A DNA stretch of 64,000 nt from IMG/VR virus record IMGVR_UViG_3300045107_000039, positions 16,476-80,475 of that record. One strand, written 5' to 3'. The translations under genes and the position numbers were made by a program. Of the stretch, positions 49,526 to 57,658 are shown one piece after another (the stretch's first letter is position 1; each line of letters opens with the position of its first letter). Below the pieces are notes generated by a model. The model worked only from the letters and a program-made list of their open reading frames with translations, had not been told where the DNA came from and searched no databases. The stretch comes from a virus.

Positions 49526-50011
49526 TCACTTGTTAACGTACAGGCTGCCCGCCACCCGGAAGGCCATGTAGACCAGCACCGGCATGATCGCACCGACCGG
49601 GGCAGCGAGCAGCCACCACATCCCCTCGGCGTGCTGCGTAGCGGCCAGCCCGTTGAGTAACATGCTGAGGCCGACCGTCGTTCCGACGTACCGCTTACCC
49701 CACCGGGCGGCGTCCGTGTCGGGGGCGGCGATCACCGCCATCTCGCACAGCACCATCACCACGTCGATCCCCACCGCCATCAGTGCGGCGATCACCAGGG
49801 GCATCTTCGTGAGCGTCGTCAGGGCCGTCGTCACTTCCCAGACGCTCAGGGCCAGGACGAACGTTGCGGCCCCGCCCAGCACCAGGGCCATCTTCTGCTT
49901 GCCGGTGTGACCCGTCACCGGCTTGGCCTTCGTCGCCCGCTTGCGACCGGCCTTCGTCTCGTCCAGCACCGTCGTCGTCGGGACCGTGGCCGTCTTGGTC
50001 TTCGTCGCCAT
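49526..50011 (-). CDS. Array gene 1: four-helix membrane protein
   Basis: 161 residues. A basic Thr/Lys-rich start is followed by four membrane helices, e.g. MALVLGGAATFVLALSVWEV and MPLVIAALMAVGIDVVMVLC. It is the last gene before the terminator. Its TGA starts a degenerate box (TGACACCCTGCG). Confidence 0.65.
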   Translation of the reverse strand: MATKTKTATVPTTTVLDETKAGRKRATKAKPVTGHTGKQKMALVLGGAATFVLALSVWEVTTALTTLTKMPLVIAALMAVGIDVVMVLCEMAVIAAPDTDAARWGKRYVGTTVGLSMLLNGLAATQHAEGMWWLLAAPVGAIMPVLVYMAFRVAGSLYVNK

Positions 50012-50057
50012 GTCTTGCGTCCTCCGTTGTGTCCTCGTTACACCCCCTCAGCCGGTG

Positions 50058-50240
50058 TCAGACCCGGACAGCCACCCCGTTGTCCCGGAGCAGGCGGACG
50101 AGTTCGCCGTGCTGGCAGGTGCGGCAGATGATCGTCGGGGTGTAGCCACCGGCCACGCTCGTGAGCAGGTCGGCGAGCGAGCGGAAGGCGGTGTGCTTGG
50201 CGAGCAGGTGGTTCAGGCGGCGGACGTTGTACTTCGACAT
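50058..50240 (-). CDS. Array gene 2: small basic protein, 60 aa
   Basis: MSKYNVRRLNHLLAKHTAFR, then IICRTCQHGELVRLLRDNG with a C-x-x-C. Leader: GC hairpin, then TTCACTAAGGAG. Stop TGA is the first codon of the box. Confidence 0.6.
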   Translation of the reverse strand: MSKYNVRRLNHLLAKHTAFRSLADLLTSVAGGYTPTIICRTCQHGELVRLLRDNGVAVRV

Positions 50241-50308
50241 GTGCGATGCTCCTTAGTGAAGGGGGCGGGTCACTCGCCCGCCCCTCTCTCACACCCCCTC
50301 AGCCGGTG

Positions 50309-50503
50309 TCACTGCTCCGGGAACAGGTACATCTCGCTGCCGTTCGTGTACATGTGGTAGATGCCCGCCGCCAGGGTCATCGTCGTCCACTTGATCTCCT
50401 TCTCACCGCTCAGCATGCCGAGGTAGGTCAGGCCGCTGCTGTCGAACTTCCCGGCGGTGGTCGTGTTGCTGCCGATGTTGTGCTTGAGTCCGAAGGTCGG
50501 CAT
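50309..50503 (-). CDS. Array gene 3: small beta-like protein, 64 aa
   Basis: MPTFGLKHNIGSNTTTAGKF, then MTLAAGIYHMYTNGSEMYLF. Leader: GC hairpin and TTCACTGAGGACA. Stop is in the box. Confidence 0.6.
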   Translation of the reverse strand: MPTFGLKHNIGSNTTTAGKFDSSGLTYLGMLSGEKEIKWTTMTLAAGIYHMYTNGSEMYLFPEQ

Positions 50504-50585
50504 CGTCGTCTGTCCTCAGTGAAGGTGAGGGGCGGGTCACTCACCCGCCCCGTTGTCCGTCTCTCTCACACCCCCTCAGCCGGTG

Positions 50586-50918
50586 TCACACCGTCACCGG
50601 CCGGGCCTTCGCCGCCCGCTCCTTCTCGTTGGCGATCCGGGCGAGTTGCCCGGCGTACTTCATCAGGAGCTTGCGGGCCTCGATCACTTCCCACGGCTCG
50701 AACAGCACCGGCGTCATGGCCTTGCGGGCGAGTTCGCTGCCCCGCCGGGCGTCGGGCTGGTTGAAGCCCCGGTCGTTGTCGTGCTTGGTCCGGGTGGCCG
50801 ACTGCTCGTCAGCGGTCTGCCGCTGGTACAGCACGATCAGTGCCCGGCGGCACCACTTGAAGTCGGTCTTCAGCTTGGCCCGGATGTTCCACTTGTTCCA
50901 GCGGTTGCGGGTCGCCAT
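50586..50918 (-). CDS. Array gene 4: basic helical protein, 110 aa
   Basis: MATRNRWNKWNIRAKLKTDF, then a Lys/Arg-rich helix, ending KERAAKARPVTV. Possibly nucleic-acid binding. Leader: GC hairpin plus CCCAAGAGAGGG. Stop is in the box. Confidence 0.6.
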   Translation of the reverse strand: MATRNRWNKWNIRAKLKTDFKWCRRALIVLYQRQTADEQSATRTKHDNDRGFNQPDARRGSELARKAMTPVLFEPWEVIEARKLLMKYAGQLARIANEKERAAKARPVTV

Positions 50919-50985
50919 CGTGTTCCCTCTCTTGGGTGTGGGGGCGGCTCACTCGTCCGCCCCTCTCACACCCCTACAGCCGGTG

Positions 50986-51399
50986 TCAGCACCACCCCAG
51001 CCCTTCCAGGTCTTCGATCTTCACGTCGGGCGGGAGCGTCACCCCCTGTGCCCGGAGGATTTGGGCGACCAGCACCGGGTCGTTGGTGTAGCCGCTCGGC
51101 TCGGAGCAGTGCCGATGCACCACCCGGCCCCACCCGAAGGTTAAGAACCCGTCGTACTTGGCGATCTCCTCGCTGGAGTTGTTGGCGTCCCACTCGGCCT
51201 CGTCCAGTCGCATGTACTCCCGCCGCCGCTCGGCCTGCTGCTCCAGCGTCAGGTCGGCGAACCCCTCGTTGAGCTTGGCCTTCGCCTGCTTGAACGGCTC
51301 GTTGAGGGCGGCGTGCCGGAGGGCCGTGCCTTCGGGCACGCCCAGCAGCTTCTCGATGATGACGGTGTTCTTCGTGTGCGGGTAGAGCCGGGTCGCCAT
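50986..51399 (-). CDS. Array gene 5: unknown, 137 aa
   Basis: Helical N-terminal half with FKQAKAKLNEGFADLTLEQQ and RREYMRLDEAEWD, then a compact C-terminal half with FLTFGWGRVVHRHCSEPSGY. Leader: hairpin plus CTTCACTGAGGACA. Stop is in the box. Confidence 0.6.
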   Translation of the reverse strand: MATRLYPHTKNTVIIEKLLGVPEGTALRHAALNEPFKQAKAKLNEGFADLTLEQQAERRREYMRLDEAEWDANNSSEEIAKYDGFLTFGWGRVVHRHCSEPSGYTNDPVLVAQILRAQGVTLPPDVKIEDLEGLGWC

Positions 51400-51475
51400 G
51401 TGTCGTGTCCTCAGTGAAGGTCGCAGGTCAGGGGCGGGTCACTCGCCCGCCCCTCTCACACCCCTACAGCCGGTG

Positions 51476-51730
51476 TCACGCAGCCCGGAGTTCGCACTTG
51501 GCGACTCGCCGGGCACACCGTCGGCACCGACGCTTGCGGAACGACTTCTGCCAGTCGATCAGCAGGTGGCGGCGAGCGACGTGGACGTTGCGGTAGATCG
51601 GTCGGCCGTCGATCCCGACGTTCTCGGGGTCCATCTGGTCGGCGATCAGCTTGGCAAGGTCACGGTGGTGCTTCCGCACCTTGACTTCACGGATCGCACG
51701 AACCAGCGAGCGTTCACGACTCATCTGCAT
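51476..51730 (-). CDS. Array gene 6: very basic Arg-rich protein, 84 aa
   Basis: MQMSRERSLVRAIREVKVRK, ending SFRKRRCRRCARRVAKCELR with C-x-x-C. Probably nucleic-acid binding. Leader is CCCAAGAGAGGG with no hairpin. Stop is in the box. Confidence 0.6.
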   Translation of the reverse strand: MQMSRERSLVRAIREVKVRKHHRDLAKLIADQMDPENVGIDGRPIYRNVHVARRHLLIDWQKSFRKRRCRRCARRVAKCELRAA

Positions 51731-51766
51731 CCCTCTCTTGGGTTTCTTACACCACCACAGGCGGTG

Positions 51767-51961
51767 TCAGGCGTACTCGGCGACCGCCTTGCGGGTCTGC
51801 TGCGAGCGGTTGCCAGCCCGCTTCCGGCTGTTGTGGAACCCGGTGCCGCCGGTGTGCTGCTGGTGCCCGACCCGGCCCAGCCCAACGCTGAGCTTGATCG
51901 GAGCGAACAACTCGGCCCCCTTGTCCTTGATGGGGGCCGTCGTGTGCATCTTCTTCGCCAT
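51767..51961 (-). CDS. Array gene 7: small basic protein, 64 aa
   Basis: MAKKMHTTAPIKDKGAELFA, then Gly/His/Asn/Arg-rich sequence. The box here reads TGACACCGCCTG. Leader GCACTGAGGACACG. Confidence 0.55.
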   Translation of the reverse strand: MAKKMHTTAPIKDKGAELFAPIKLSVGLGRVGHQQHTGGTGFHNSRKRAGNRSQQTRKAVAEYA

Positions 51962-52007
51962 CGTCGTGTCCTCAGTGCGGGTGATCGTTACGCCCCGTCA
52001 GCCGGTG

Positions 52008-52265
52008 TCACATCATCACGACGTAGTGGATCGTCGGGCTGTTGTGCAGGCGGACCAGGAACTTGTACCCGCTGCCGTCCTCACGGGCGATGCTGGTCAC
52101 GATGCCCGTGTGGTACTTGCCGTCGGGCCGGGACATGATCGTGATCTCGGTGCCGTTGCACATGCTGTTGAACAGGTCAACCCGCTTGTGGCTCACGTTG
52201 ACCGGGGCGACCGGGGCGACGGTGGCGGTGCGGAGGCCGGACAGGATGCTCGGGGTGCGGTTCAT
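52008..52265 (-). CDS. Array gene 8: unknown, 85 aa
   Basis: MNRTPSILSGLRTATVAPVA, then beta strands (YHTGIVTSIAREDGSGYKFL). Leader: GC hairpin with CTTCACCGAGAGA. Stop is in the box. Confidence 0.6.
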   Translation of the reverse strand: MNRTPSILSGLRTATVAPVAPVNVSHKRVDLFNSMCNGTEITIMSRPDGKYHTGIVTSIAREDGSGYKFLVRLHNSPTIHYVVMM

Positions 52266-52322
52266 GTCTTCTCTCGGTGAAGGTGAGGGGCGAGGGTTGT
52301 CCTCGCCCCCTAGCAGCCGGTG

Positions 52323-52592
52323 TCACACGATGCGGTTGCGGAAGGCCCGGAGCTTGCTGCACAGTTCGTCGGCGAAGCAGTCCAGCCCTTCGTCGATGAT
52401 CTCGCCCATCGTCCAGGCGACGTGTTCGGGGATCGTGTACTCGATATCCCGCTCGTCGTCCCAATCGGCGTCGTCCGGGGTCGCCGTGCATTCCATCAGC
52501 AGGCGATAGAACTCGTCGCCGTGGCGGTAGCGATGACCGATCCAGTCAATCGCATCCCGCTCACCCTTCGTCAGCGTCAGGCGGTAGGCCAT
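52323..52592 (-). CDS. Array gene 9: unknown acidic protein, 89 aa
   Basis: From ATG 52590-52592: MAYRLTLTKGERDAIDWIGH, then RYRHGDEFYRLLMECTA. Acidic middle. Leader CCCAAGAGAGGG. A longer frame beginning upstream is a read-through of the previous gene. Stop is in the box. Confidence 0.6.
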   Translation of the reverse strand: MAYRLTLTKGERDAIDWIGHRYRHGDEFYRLLMECTATPDDADWDDERDIEYTIPEHVAWTMGEIIDEGLDCFADELCSKLRAFRNRIV

Positions 52593-52615
52593 CGTCGTCC
52601 CTCTCTTGGGTTGCC

Positions 52616-52843
52616 TTACACCGCCACAGCCGGTGTCATCGCCCGGAGGTAGGCGATGATCTGCTCCCGTTTCTCGTACTTCATGTTGAGCATCTTCTTG
52701 CCGCTCTCCATCTCGGCGACCAGCACCGCCGGGTCGTCGAACACGATCCACCCCAGGTCGGCCAGCTTCGCCACGTCGTTGCCCGTCTTGAGGGTGATGT
52801 TGTACTTGTTGCCCCGGCGGAACTCGGCGAGCAGAGCGTACAT
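52616..52843 (-). CDS. Array gene 10: unknown, 75 aa, ends through the box
   Basis: MYALLAEFRRGNKYNITLKT, then helix. The frame passes the box's TGA in another register and encodes MTPAVAV from it, stopping at TAA at the box's far end. Leader CACACTGAGGACG. Confidence 0.6.
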   Translation of the reverse strand: MYALLAEFRRGNKYNITLKTGNDVAKLADLGWIVFDDPAVLVAEMESGKKMLNMKYEKREQIIAYLRAMTPAVAV

Positions 52844-52888
52844 CGTTCGTCCTCAGTGTGTGGGTTTCTTACACTTCGACAGCCGGTG

Positions 52889-53113
52889 TCAGCGGCCCGT
52901 GTACCGCTTGCCGATCTTGGTCAACTGCTCGGCCACGTTCTTCTGACGGTTGAGCGGGACGTTGAACGTCTTCTGATTGTCCCGGCTGAACCGCTCGGCC
53001 GAGAACACAACCCCGTCCTTGCCGAACCATGCGGAATACTTGTGCCCGTTGAGTTCGATCTTGTGCAGGACGAACGTGCCGTCGTGGAACGGGGCGGGAG
53101 CCTGAATCGTCAT
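52889..53113 (-). CDS. Array gene 11: unknown, 74 aa
   Basis: From ATG 53111-53113: MTIQAPAPFHDGTFVLHKIE, then basic helix ending IGKRYTGR. Leader: hairpin plus TTCACTGAGGACA. Stop is in the box. Confidence 0.6.
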   Translation of the reverse strand: MTIQAPAPFHDGTFVLHKIELNGHKYSAWFGKDGVVFSAERFSRDNQKTFNVPLNRQKNVAEQLTKIGKRYTGR

Positions 53114-53169
53114 GAGCGTTGTCCTCAGTGAAGGGGGCGAGTGTCTTCCTCGCCCCCTAGCAGCCGGTG

Positions 53170-53445
53170 TCAGGACAGGTAGGCGTTCACTTCCCACTGG
53201 TGGTCGATGTCGCCCTTCATCCACGACAGCACCAGCCAGCTATTCACGTCCTGCCCGTCGGTGGTCAGCACGTCAATCTGTGCGTTGCCGACCCGGCCGG
53301 TGAGGATACATTCCTCAATCTTCAGCCCGTGGGTGGCGAGCAGCGAAGTGATGTCGGACAGGGGGATCGAGCGGTGACGACGCTTGCACATGTCGTGCAG
53401 AGCGTCGTTGACCAACATCCGGGTGCGAGCGTTGAGCTTGACCAT
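53170..53445 (-). CDS. Array gene 12: unknown, 91 aa
   Basis: MVKLNARTRMLVNDALHDMC, then KRRHRSIPLSDITSLL; the C-terminus NSWLVLSWMKGDIDHQWEVN is aromatic. Leader CCAAGAGGACA. Stop is in the box. Confidence 0.6.
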   Translation of the reverse strand: MVKLNARTRMLVNDALHDMCKRRHRSIPLSDITSLLATHGLKIEECILTGRVGNAQIDVLTTDGQDVNSWLVLSWMKGDIDHQWEVNAYLS

Positions 53446-53481
53446 CGTCGTGTCCTCTTGGTTACACGACGACAGCCGGTG

Positions 53482-53727
53482 TCACCGCTCGGCCCGAAGC
53501 ATCATCTCCCGCCGCCGGTCGATCAGCTTGTTGGTGATCTCGTTGCAGGCGGCGAGACTCAGCCGCTTGTCGGTCGCCCCGCTCACGAGAACCAGAGCCG
53601 TCAGCCCGGCGTGGTCGTTCTCCAACTTGTCCAGAACGTAGCTCTTGTTCCCGTTGTTCCACGAGTCGATCAGGTCGCTCGCCGAAACGTCGCCGTCGAT
53701 GATGATGTTGTGCTTCGTCGGGGTCAT
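53482..53727 (-). CDS. Array gene 13: unknown, 81 aa
   Basis: From ATG 53725-53727: MTPTKHNIIIDGDVSASDLI, then LTALVLVSGATDKRLSLAAC. Leader: GC hairpin with CTTCACTGAGGCG. Stop is in the box. Confidence 0.6.
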   Translation of the reverse strand: MTPTKHNIIIDGDVSASDLIDSWNNGNKSYVLDKLENDHAGLTALVLVSGATDKRLSLAACNEITNKLIDRRREMMLRAER

Positions 53728-53786
53728 CGTCGCCTCAGTGAAGGTGAGGGGCGAGCGGTGTTGCTCGCCCCCGTTGTCCGTCCCTA

Positions 53787-54323
53787 TCACACCCCGACAG
53801 CCGGTGTCACGAACACCGGCTTCACCGTGTACCCGCTCGGCGTCACGAAAATCCCGATGTGGTCGGCCACGTTGTTGTCCTTATCGACAACCTTCGTGGC
53901 TTGCACCCCGCTGTGCTGTCGCACGTCGGCGATCAACTTCTCGTCGTTGCGTTCCTTCCATGCGGCCCCGTAGTCGCCACACGAGAACACACAGCCCAGC
54001 CCCATCAACGCCTCACCGATGGTCATCTGCCCGCCGTAGTAGACCCGGAAGGTGAACCCGGCGAACACCCCGGCGGGAAGGTAGTCGCAGGTATCTTCGT
54101 CGTCGTGATCCTTGAAGTTGCCGTTGCACTGCGGGCACACGCTCCGCTTGTCGTGGTCGTAGGTGGTGCCGTTGCCGTAGCACGGTTTGCACCCCCTCGC
54201 CCCGCCCCGCTTGCCCCGCCCGCTGCCGTTGCACGACTTGCAGGTCACTCGGGTGGACACGGTGCCGTCGCCGCAGTTGCAGTTCTTCTTGCCCAGCACG
54301 AGCTTGCCGTTGACAATCTGCAT
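53787..54323 (-). CDS. Array gene 14: DnaJ-type zinc-finger protein
   Basis: 178 residues. NCNCGDGTVSTRVTCKSCNG, RGCKPCYGNG and CPQCNG are four C-x-x-C-like repeats of the DnaJ zinc-finger type, without a J domain. A second half is mixed alpha/beta. The frame passes the box and ends TPAVGV. Leader CCCAAGAGAGGG. Confidence 0.65.
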   Translation of the reverse strand: MQIVNGKLVLGKKNCNCGDGTVSTRVTCKSCNGSGRGKRGGARGCKPCYGNGTTYDHDKRSVCPQCNGNFKDHDDEDTCDYLPAGVFAGFTFRVYYGGQMTIGEALMGLGCVFSCGDYGAAWKERNDEKLIADVRQHSGVQATKVVDKDNNVADHIGIFVTPSGYTVKPVFVTPAVGV

Positions 54324-54370
54324 CGTCTTCCCTCTCTTGGGTTGTCCGTCTCACACCCCGACAGCCGGTG

Positions 54371-54568
54371 TCAGGCAGGCCGCTTACCGGCATTGTCCAC
54401 CCCGGCCGCATCGCACTCGGCGATGATCTCCCGGATGCACTCCTTACTGAAGTCATCGGGGTAGTTGCTCAACGCCTTCTCCAACTCCGCACGGGTGGCG
54501 GTGAGGAAGGCGTTGCGGATGTTCTGCCGAACCTGACGCTGCCAGCCGCTCAGCTTGCTCGTGTCCAT
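54371..54568 (-). CDS. Array gene 15: small helical protein, 65 aa
   Basis: From ATG 54566-54568: MDTSKLSGWQRQVRQNIRNA, then FLTATRAELEKALSNYPDDF. Leader CAGAGGACG. A frame starting further upstream lies in the gene-free interval and is rejected. Confidence 0.6.
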   Translation of the reverse strand: MDTSKLSGWQRQVRQNIRNAFLTATRAELEKALSNYPDDFSKECIREIIAECDAAGVDNAGKRPA

Positions 54569-54611
54569 CGTCCCGTCCTCTGGTGTTGTTACGCTTCGAC
54601 AGTCGGTGTCA

Positions 54612-54877
54612 GAAGGGGGCGGGTTAGTCTCCTCCCCGCCCCGGCCGATCATCATGAGGTAAGGGTTACGACCGCTTCATGGTACACGCTCCTTTCCGGT
54701 GGGTTCGTGGCTCGCAGGTTGCCTTCGGTGCGAATCCGGTATGCGACAGGTTGAGTTATACCGGCGGTGGCCTTGCACGGGTCATGCTCAGTCTCCCACA
54801 CAGAGTATTGTTGAATGACGACCGTCACTCAACCCGGCCCGTCTCTTGCGTTTACCATGCTGTCCTCCACGCCTCAG
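54612..54877 (-). other. Gene-free box-to-box interval with hairpin and mini-frames
   Basis: No protein over 10 residues fits. A 10-bp stem GTTGAGTGAC/GTCATTCAAC with one G-U pair is clear. AAAGGAGCGTGTACC precedes ATG-AAG-CGG-TCG-TAA, a four-codon frame. GCATGGTAAACGC opens a nine-codon frame. The interval ends in a GC hairpin before the 54600 box. Confidence 0.45.
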
Positions 54878-54886
54878 CAGCCGGTG

Positions 54887-55183
54887 TCAGTTGTAGTGGT
54901 AGCAGCGGCACCAGCAGCACCGCCGGATCGGGTCGGGGCGGCTCAGCTTCTCTCGCAGGTCACGGTCGCCGTCCGTCCAGGGCACCACCGAGAACCCGGT
55001 CACGGTCCGCCGGTCGCCGGGGAACGGGTTCTTGAACAGGTAGGTGGTGCCGTCGGCGAACACCCACAGGTTGCGTGCCGTGTCGAACGTCGGCGAACCG
55101 TGCTGGCTGACCAGAGCTTCGAGCTTGTCAGCCTTGAGCAGCTTCGTGTCGAACCCGTTGTCGTACTTCACGATCACTGGCAT
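54887..55183 (-). CDS. Array gene 16: unknown, 98 aa
   Basis: MPVIVKYDNGFDTKLLKADK, then aromatic/Thr strands; the tail RRCCWCRCYHYN is Cys-rich. Leader CCAAGAGGACA. Stop is in the box. Confidence 0.6.
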   Translation of the reverse strand: MPVIVKYDNGFDTKLLKADKLEALVSQHGSPTFDTARNLWVFADGTTYLFKNPFPGDRRTVTGFSVVPWTDGDRDLREKLSRPDPIRRCCWCRCYHYN

Positions 55184-55199
55184 CTCGTTGTCCTCTTGG

Positions 55200-55562
55200 T
55201 TACACCCCGGCAGCCGGTGTCAGCCCGGCCCGTTGCAGCAGATGCTCCAGGTCGCTTGCGTACAGGTCGTGATTGCCACCCGCCCCGATGACGTGGCCGT
55301 AGTAGCCGTCAGCGTTCACCCGCACCGCTGCGACGTGTTCCGGGAACGTGCCCGGCTTCGTCAACAGCACGCTGCCCACCCGTTCACTCGGCCAGTATTC
55401 CAGCGGCCGGTCGTCCTCATGGACGGGGATCGGCCAGCTTTCCTCAGTGAACAGGTCGCCGCTCTTGGGCACCAGCCCGAACTTGATGCACACCCCTTCG
55501 AGCCGCCGGTAGTTCTCGGCGACTTTGGCGTAGCTGTCGGCCCGCTTGGTCAGGAAGCTCAT
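55200..55562 (-). CDS. Array gene 17: unknown, 120 aa, ends through the box
   Basis: MSFLTKRADSYAKVAENYRR, then GTFPEHVAAVRVNADGYYGH. Ends AGLTPAAGV with TAA at the box's far side. Leader CAACGAGGACA. Confidence 0.6.
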   Translation of the reverse strand: MSFLTKRADSYAKVAENYRRLEGVCIKFGLVPKSGDLFTEESWPIPVHEDDRPLEYWPSERVGSVLLTKPGTFPEHVAAVRVNADGYYGHVIGAGGNHDLYASDLEHLLQRAGLTPAAGV

Positions 55563-55595
55563 CGGTTGTCCTCGTTGGTGCCCCGACAGCCGGTG

Positions 55596-55847
55596 TCAGG
55601 ACTTGTCCACCGTCAGCCGCTCGTCGCTCGTGTCCACGCTGTACCCGATGCACTCGTTGTACGTCGCCGTAATCAGGTACTCGGGTTCCGGGAACTTCGC
55701 CTTGAACTCGTCGAGCAACACCCGCAACTCGTGCTTGCTCTTGATGCTGCGGGGGGCCGTGGCGAAGAAGTGTTTGTAGCGGGGCGTCCCGATCTTCGTG
55801 CCGGGGTTCTCGCACTTGCTGACGTTGATCTCGTAGTGGCTTTCCAT
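55596..55847 (-). CDS. Array gene 18: unknown, 83 aa
   Basis: MESHYEINVSKCENPGTKIG, then helix KSKHELRVLLDEFKAKFPEP. Leader: hairpin and CACTGAGGCG. Stop is in the box. Confidence 0.6.
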   Translation of the reverse strand: MESHYEINVSKCENPGTKIGTPRYKHFFATAPRSIKSKHELRVLLDEFKAKFPEPEYLITATYNECIGYSVDTSDERLTVDKS

Positions 55848-55901
55848 CGTCGCCTCAGTGAGTGAAGGGGGCGAGTCGTCCTCGCCCCCTAGCGGTCGGT
55901 G

Positions 55902-56105
55902 TCAGGCTGCCCGTCGGGCGAGCTTCTTCTGTAGCTTCTTCGCCCGCTTGTCGGCCTTGCTCATCTCCACCACCGACTTACGCCGCCCGTAGTGGTCGGT
56001 ATCGGCGACTTCGTTTGCGAGCCACGCCCCCGCTACCTTCTGGGCGTAGCGTAGTTGGGCCAGTTCCTTGTGAGTCGCTTCGGTGACAGCCGGGAACACG
56101 TTCAT
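55902..56105 (-). CDS. Array gene 19: small basic helical protein, 67 aa
   Basis: MNVFPAVTEATHKELAQLRY, ending SKADKRAKKLQKKLARRAA. Leader: hairpin with CCTGGAGAG. The box reads TGACACCGACCG. Confidence 0.6.
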   Translation of the reverse strand: MNVFPAVTEATHKELAQLRYAQKVAGAWLANEVADTDHYGRRKSVVEMSKADKRAKKLQKKLARRAA

Positions 56106-56157
56106 CTCTCCAGGGTTGAGGGGCGGGGGTGATTCCCCGCCCCGGTTACAGATGGTG

Positions 56158-56454
56158 TCAGATGGTCAGGGCGGGTTCGACGTTGAACCGCTCGGCGACT
56201 TCCTTCCACTTGGCCTCGAACTCGTCCCGGTCCAGCCGGGACTTCTTGTCGCCCCCGTCGATGCTGTTCAGGTGCTTCCCGGTCGTCGGCCCCCAGCAGT
56301 TCTTGCTCACCACCCGGCCCTCCGGGGTGCTGAAGGCGATGAGCGTCTGGTAGCTGAAGTACAGCGTGACGCTCCCGATCTCCACCTGCATGCAGTGCGT
56401 CCCGTAGTTGCCGCTGTACGGGCCGTAGCTGCTGATCTTCGGCATCTTGTTCAT
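56158..56454 (-). CDS. Array gene 20: unknown, 98 aa
   Basis: MNKMPKISSYGPYSGNYGTH, beta strand VEIGSVTLYFSYQTLIAF, then a charged helix. The box is variant TGACACCATCTG. Leader CCCAAGAGAGGG. Confidence 0.6.
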   Translation of the reverse strand: MNKMPKISSYGPYSGNYGTHCMQVEIGSVTLYFSYQTLIAFSTPEGRVVSKNCWGPTTGKHLNSIDGGDKKSRLDRDEFEAKWKEVAERFNVEPALTI

Positions 56455-56511
56455 CGTCGCCCCTCTCTTGGGTAGTGTGTTGTGGTCTTCGTTACGCTTC
56501 GACAGCCGGTG

Positions 56512-56781
56512 TCACATGTCCTCAAGGTCGATGTAGATCGTTGCGGGCAGTCCTTGCAGGTACTCGACAGCCCCGTCTACCTCTTCTTGCACGTCGTCGT
56601 CCTCGATGTCCAGCCCTTCGAGTCCTTCGATAAGCTTGTCACGGCTCACCAGCGAGATGTCATTCTCGCCGTAGGTGTACAGCCCGCTGTCCTCCAACGC
56701 CTGCTTGGCGAACGGACGGCCGTCGAACACTTCCGACGACGGGATGTAATGAACCTTGTTGGTCTTCGTCTTGCCTGCCAC
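56512..56781 (-). CDS. Array gene 21: acidic protein, GTG start, 89 aa
   Basis: GTG 56779-56781 gives MAGKTKTNKVHYIPSSEVFD; then acidic (EGLDIEDDDVQEEVDG). Leader has CCGGAGATCGAG rather than a standard array leader. Confidence 0.55.
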   Translation of the reverse strand: MAGKTKTNKVHYIPSSEVFDGRPFAKQALEDSGLYTYGENDISLVSRDKLIEGLEGLDIEDDDVQEEVDGAVEYLQGLPATIYIDLEDM

Positions 56782-56824
56782 GCTCTCGATCTCCGGGGGT
56801 TCTAGGACGCCTCGTCAGGGGGTG

Positions 56825-57136
56825 TCACCGCTTGCCCATCATCGCCATCCAGGCGGCGACCTGCTGCTCGTGCCGTTGGGCCTGCTCGTCACACGGCTTT
56901 GACACGGAGCCAGCACGGGACGGGGCATTCTTCGTGCCCTTCTGCACCGCTCCGGGGCTGTTCACGATCACCTTGTTGCCCGAGCCGATTTGCACGATGT
57001 TGTTGTTGCCGCTCACGATCACCGGCCCGTTGATGATGATCGTCGTGCCCTTGTTGTCCTTCACCACGATCTTGTCATCCGCCCGGCCCATGCTCGCCAG
57101 CCCCAGCACCGCACCAACCAGCAGCATCCGACGCAT
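56825..57136 (-). CDS. Array gene 22: secreted protein, 103 aa
   Basis: MRRMLLVGAVLGLASMGRAD is a signal peptide. The mature part has beta-like repeats (GTTIIINGPVIVSGNNNIVQ, IGSGNKVIVN). Leader: hairpin and CACTGAGGACACA. Box variant TGACACCCCCTG. Confidence 0.65.
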   Translation of the reverse strand: MRRMLLVGAVLGLASMGRADDKIVVKDNKGTTIIINGPVIVSGNNNIVQIGSGNKVIVNSPGAVQKGTKNAPSRAGSVSKPCDEQAQRHEQQVAAWMAMMGKR

Positions 57137-57197
57137 GTGTGTCCTCAGTGAAAGAAGAAGGGGCGGGGATCATCTCCCCGCCCCTCACCAGTTGGTG

Positions 57198-57539
57198 TCA
57201 GAAGGCCGGTCGGCCGTCCCGCCCCGTGGCGTTCTCCCACTCCCGCTCGTCGGCGTCGTCGATGTAGCCCCGGCCCGTCGGGGCGTGGACGACCGGGGGC
57301 CGCTGGCGGCTCACCGTCCGGGGCTGCACCCGCTGCGGGGCCGGGGCGGGCACCGTCGCCGTCTGGGCGAGGTACTTCCGGCCGTAGATGAACACCCCGG
57401 TGTTGTCCCGCTTGTCGTACACCTTGACGTTCGGCGGGGTCCACACCCCCATCTGGTCGGCGGCGGCGAACACGTCGGCGTCGGTCGCCCCCTCGATGCG
57501 GACGTTGACGTACTTCCCGGCCACGGCGTTGCTGCTCAT
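57198..57539 (-). CDS. Array gene 23: unknown, 113 aa
   Basis: MSSNAVAGKYVNVRIEGATD, Pro/Arg-rich middle, end WENATGRDGRPAF. Leader CCTGAGAGGGA. Box variant TGACACCAACTG. Confidence 0.6.
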   Translation of the reverse strand: MSSNAVAGKYVNVRIEGATDADVFAAADQMGVWTPPNVKVYDKRDNTGVFIYGRKYLAQTATVPAPAPQRVQPRTVSRQRPPVVHAPTGRGYIDDADEREWENATGRDGRPAF

Positions 57540-57658
57540 GCGAATCCCTCTCAGGTTGGGTTTGGGGCTTTCATTCGCCCCGGTACTCGACTCACCACCA
57601 CACCACGACAGTCGGTGTCAGAGAGCGGGGGACGGCCCCCGCTCCCCTCAGTTTGCTG

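Noticed and set aside
54660-54800. tRNA in the gene-free interval
   Set aside because: GGTGCGAATCC recalls a T-arm, but the T-loop bases do not fit and no acceptor stem was found in normal or permuted order.
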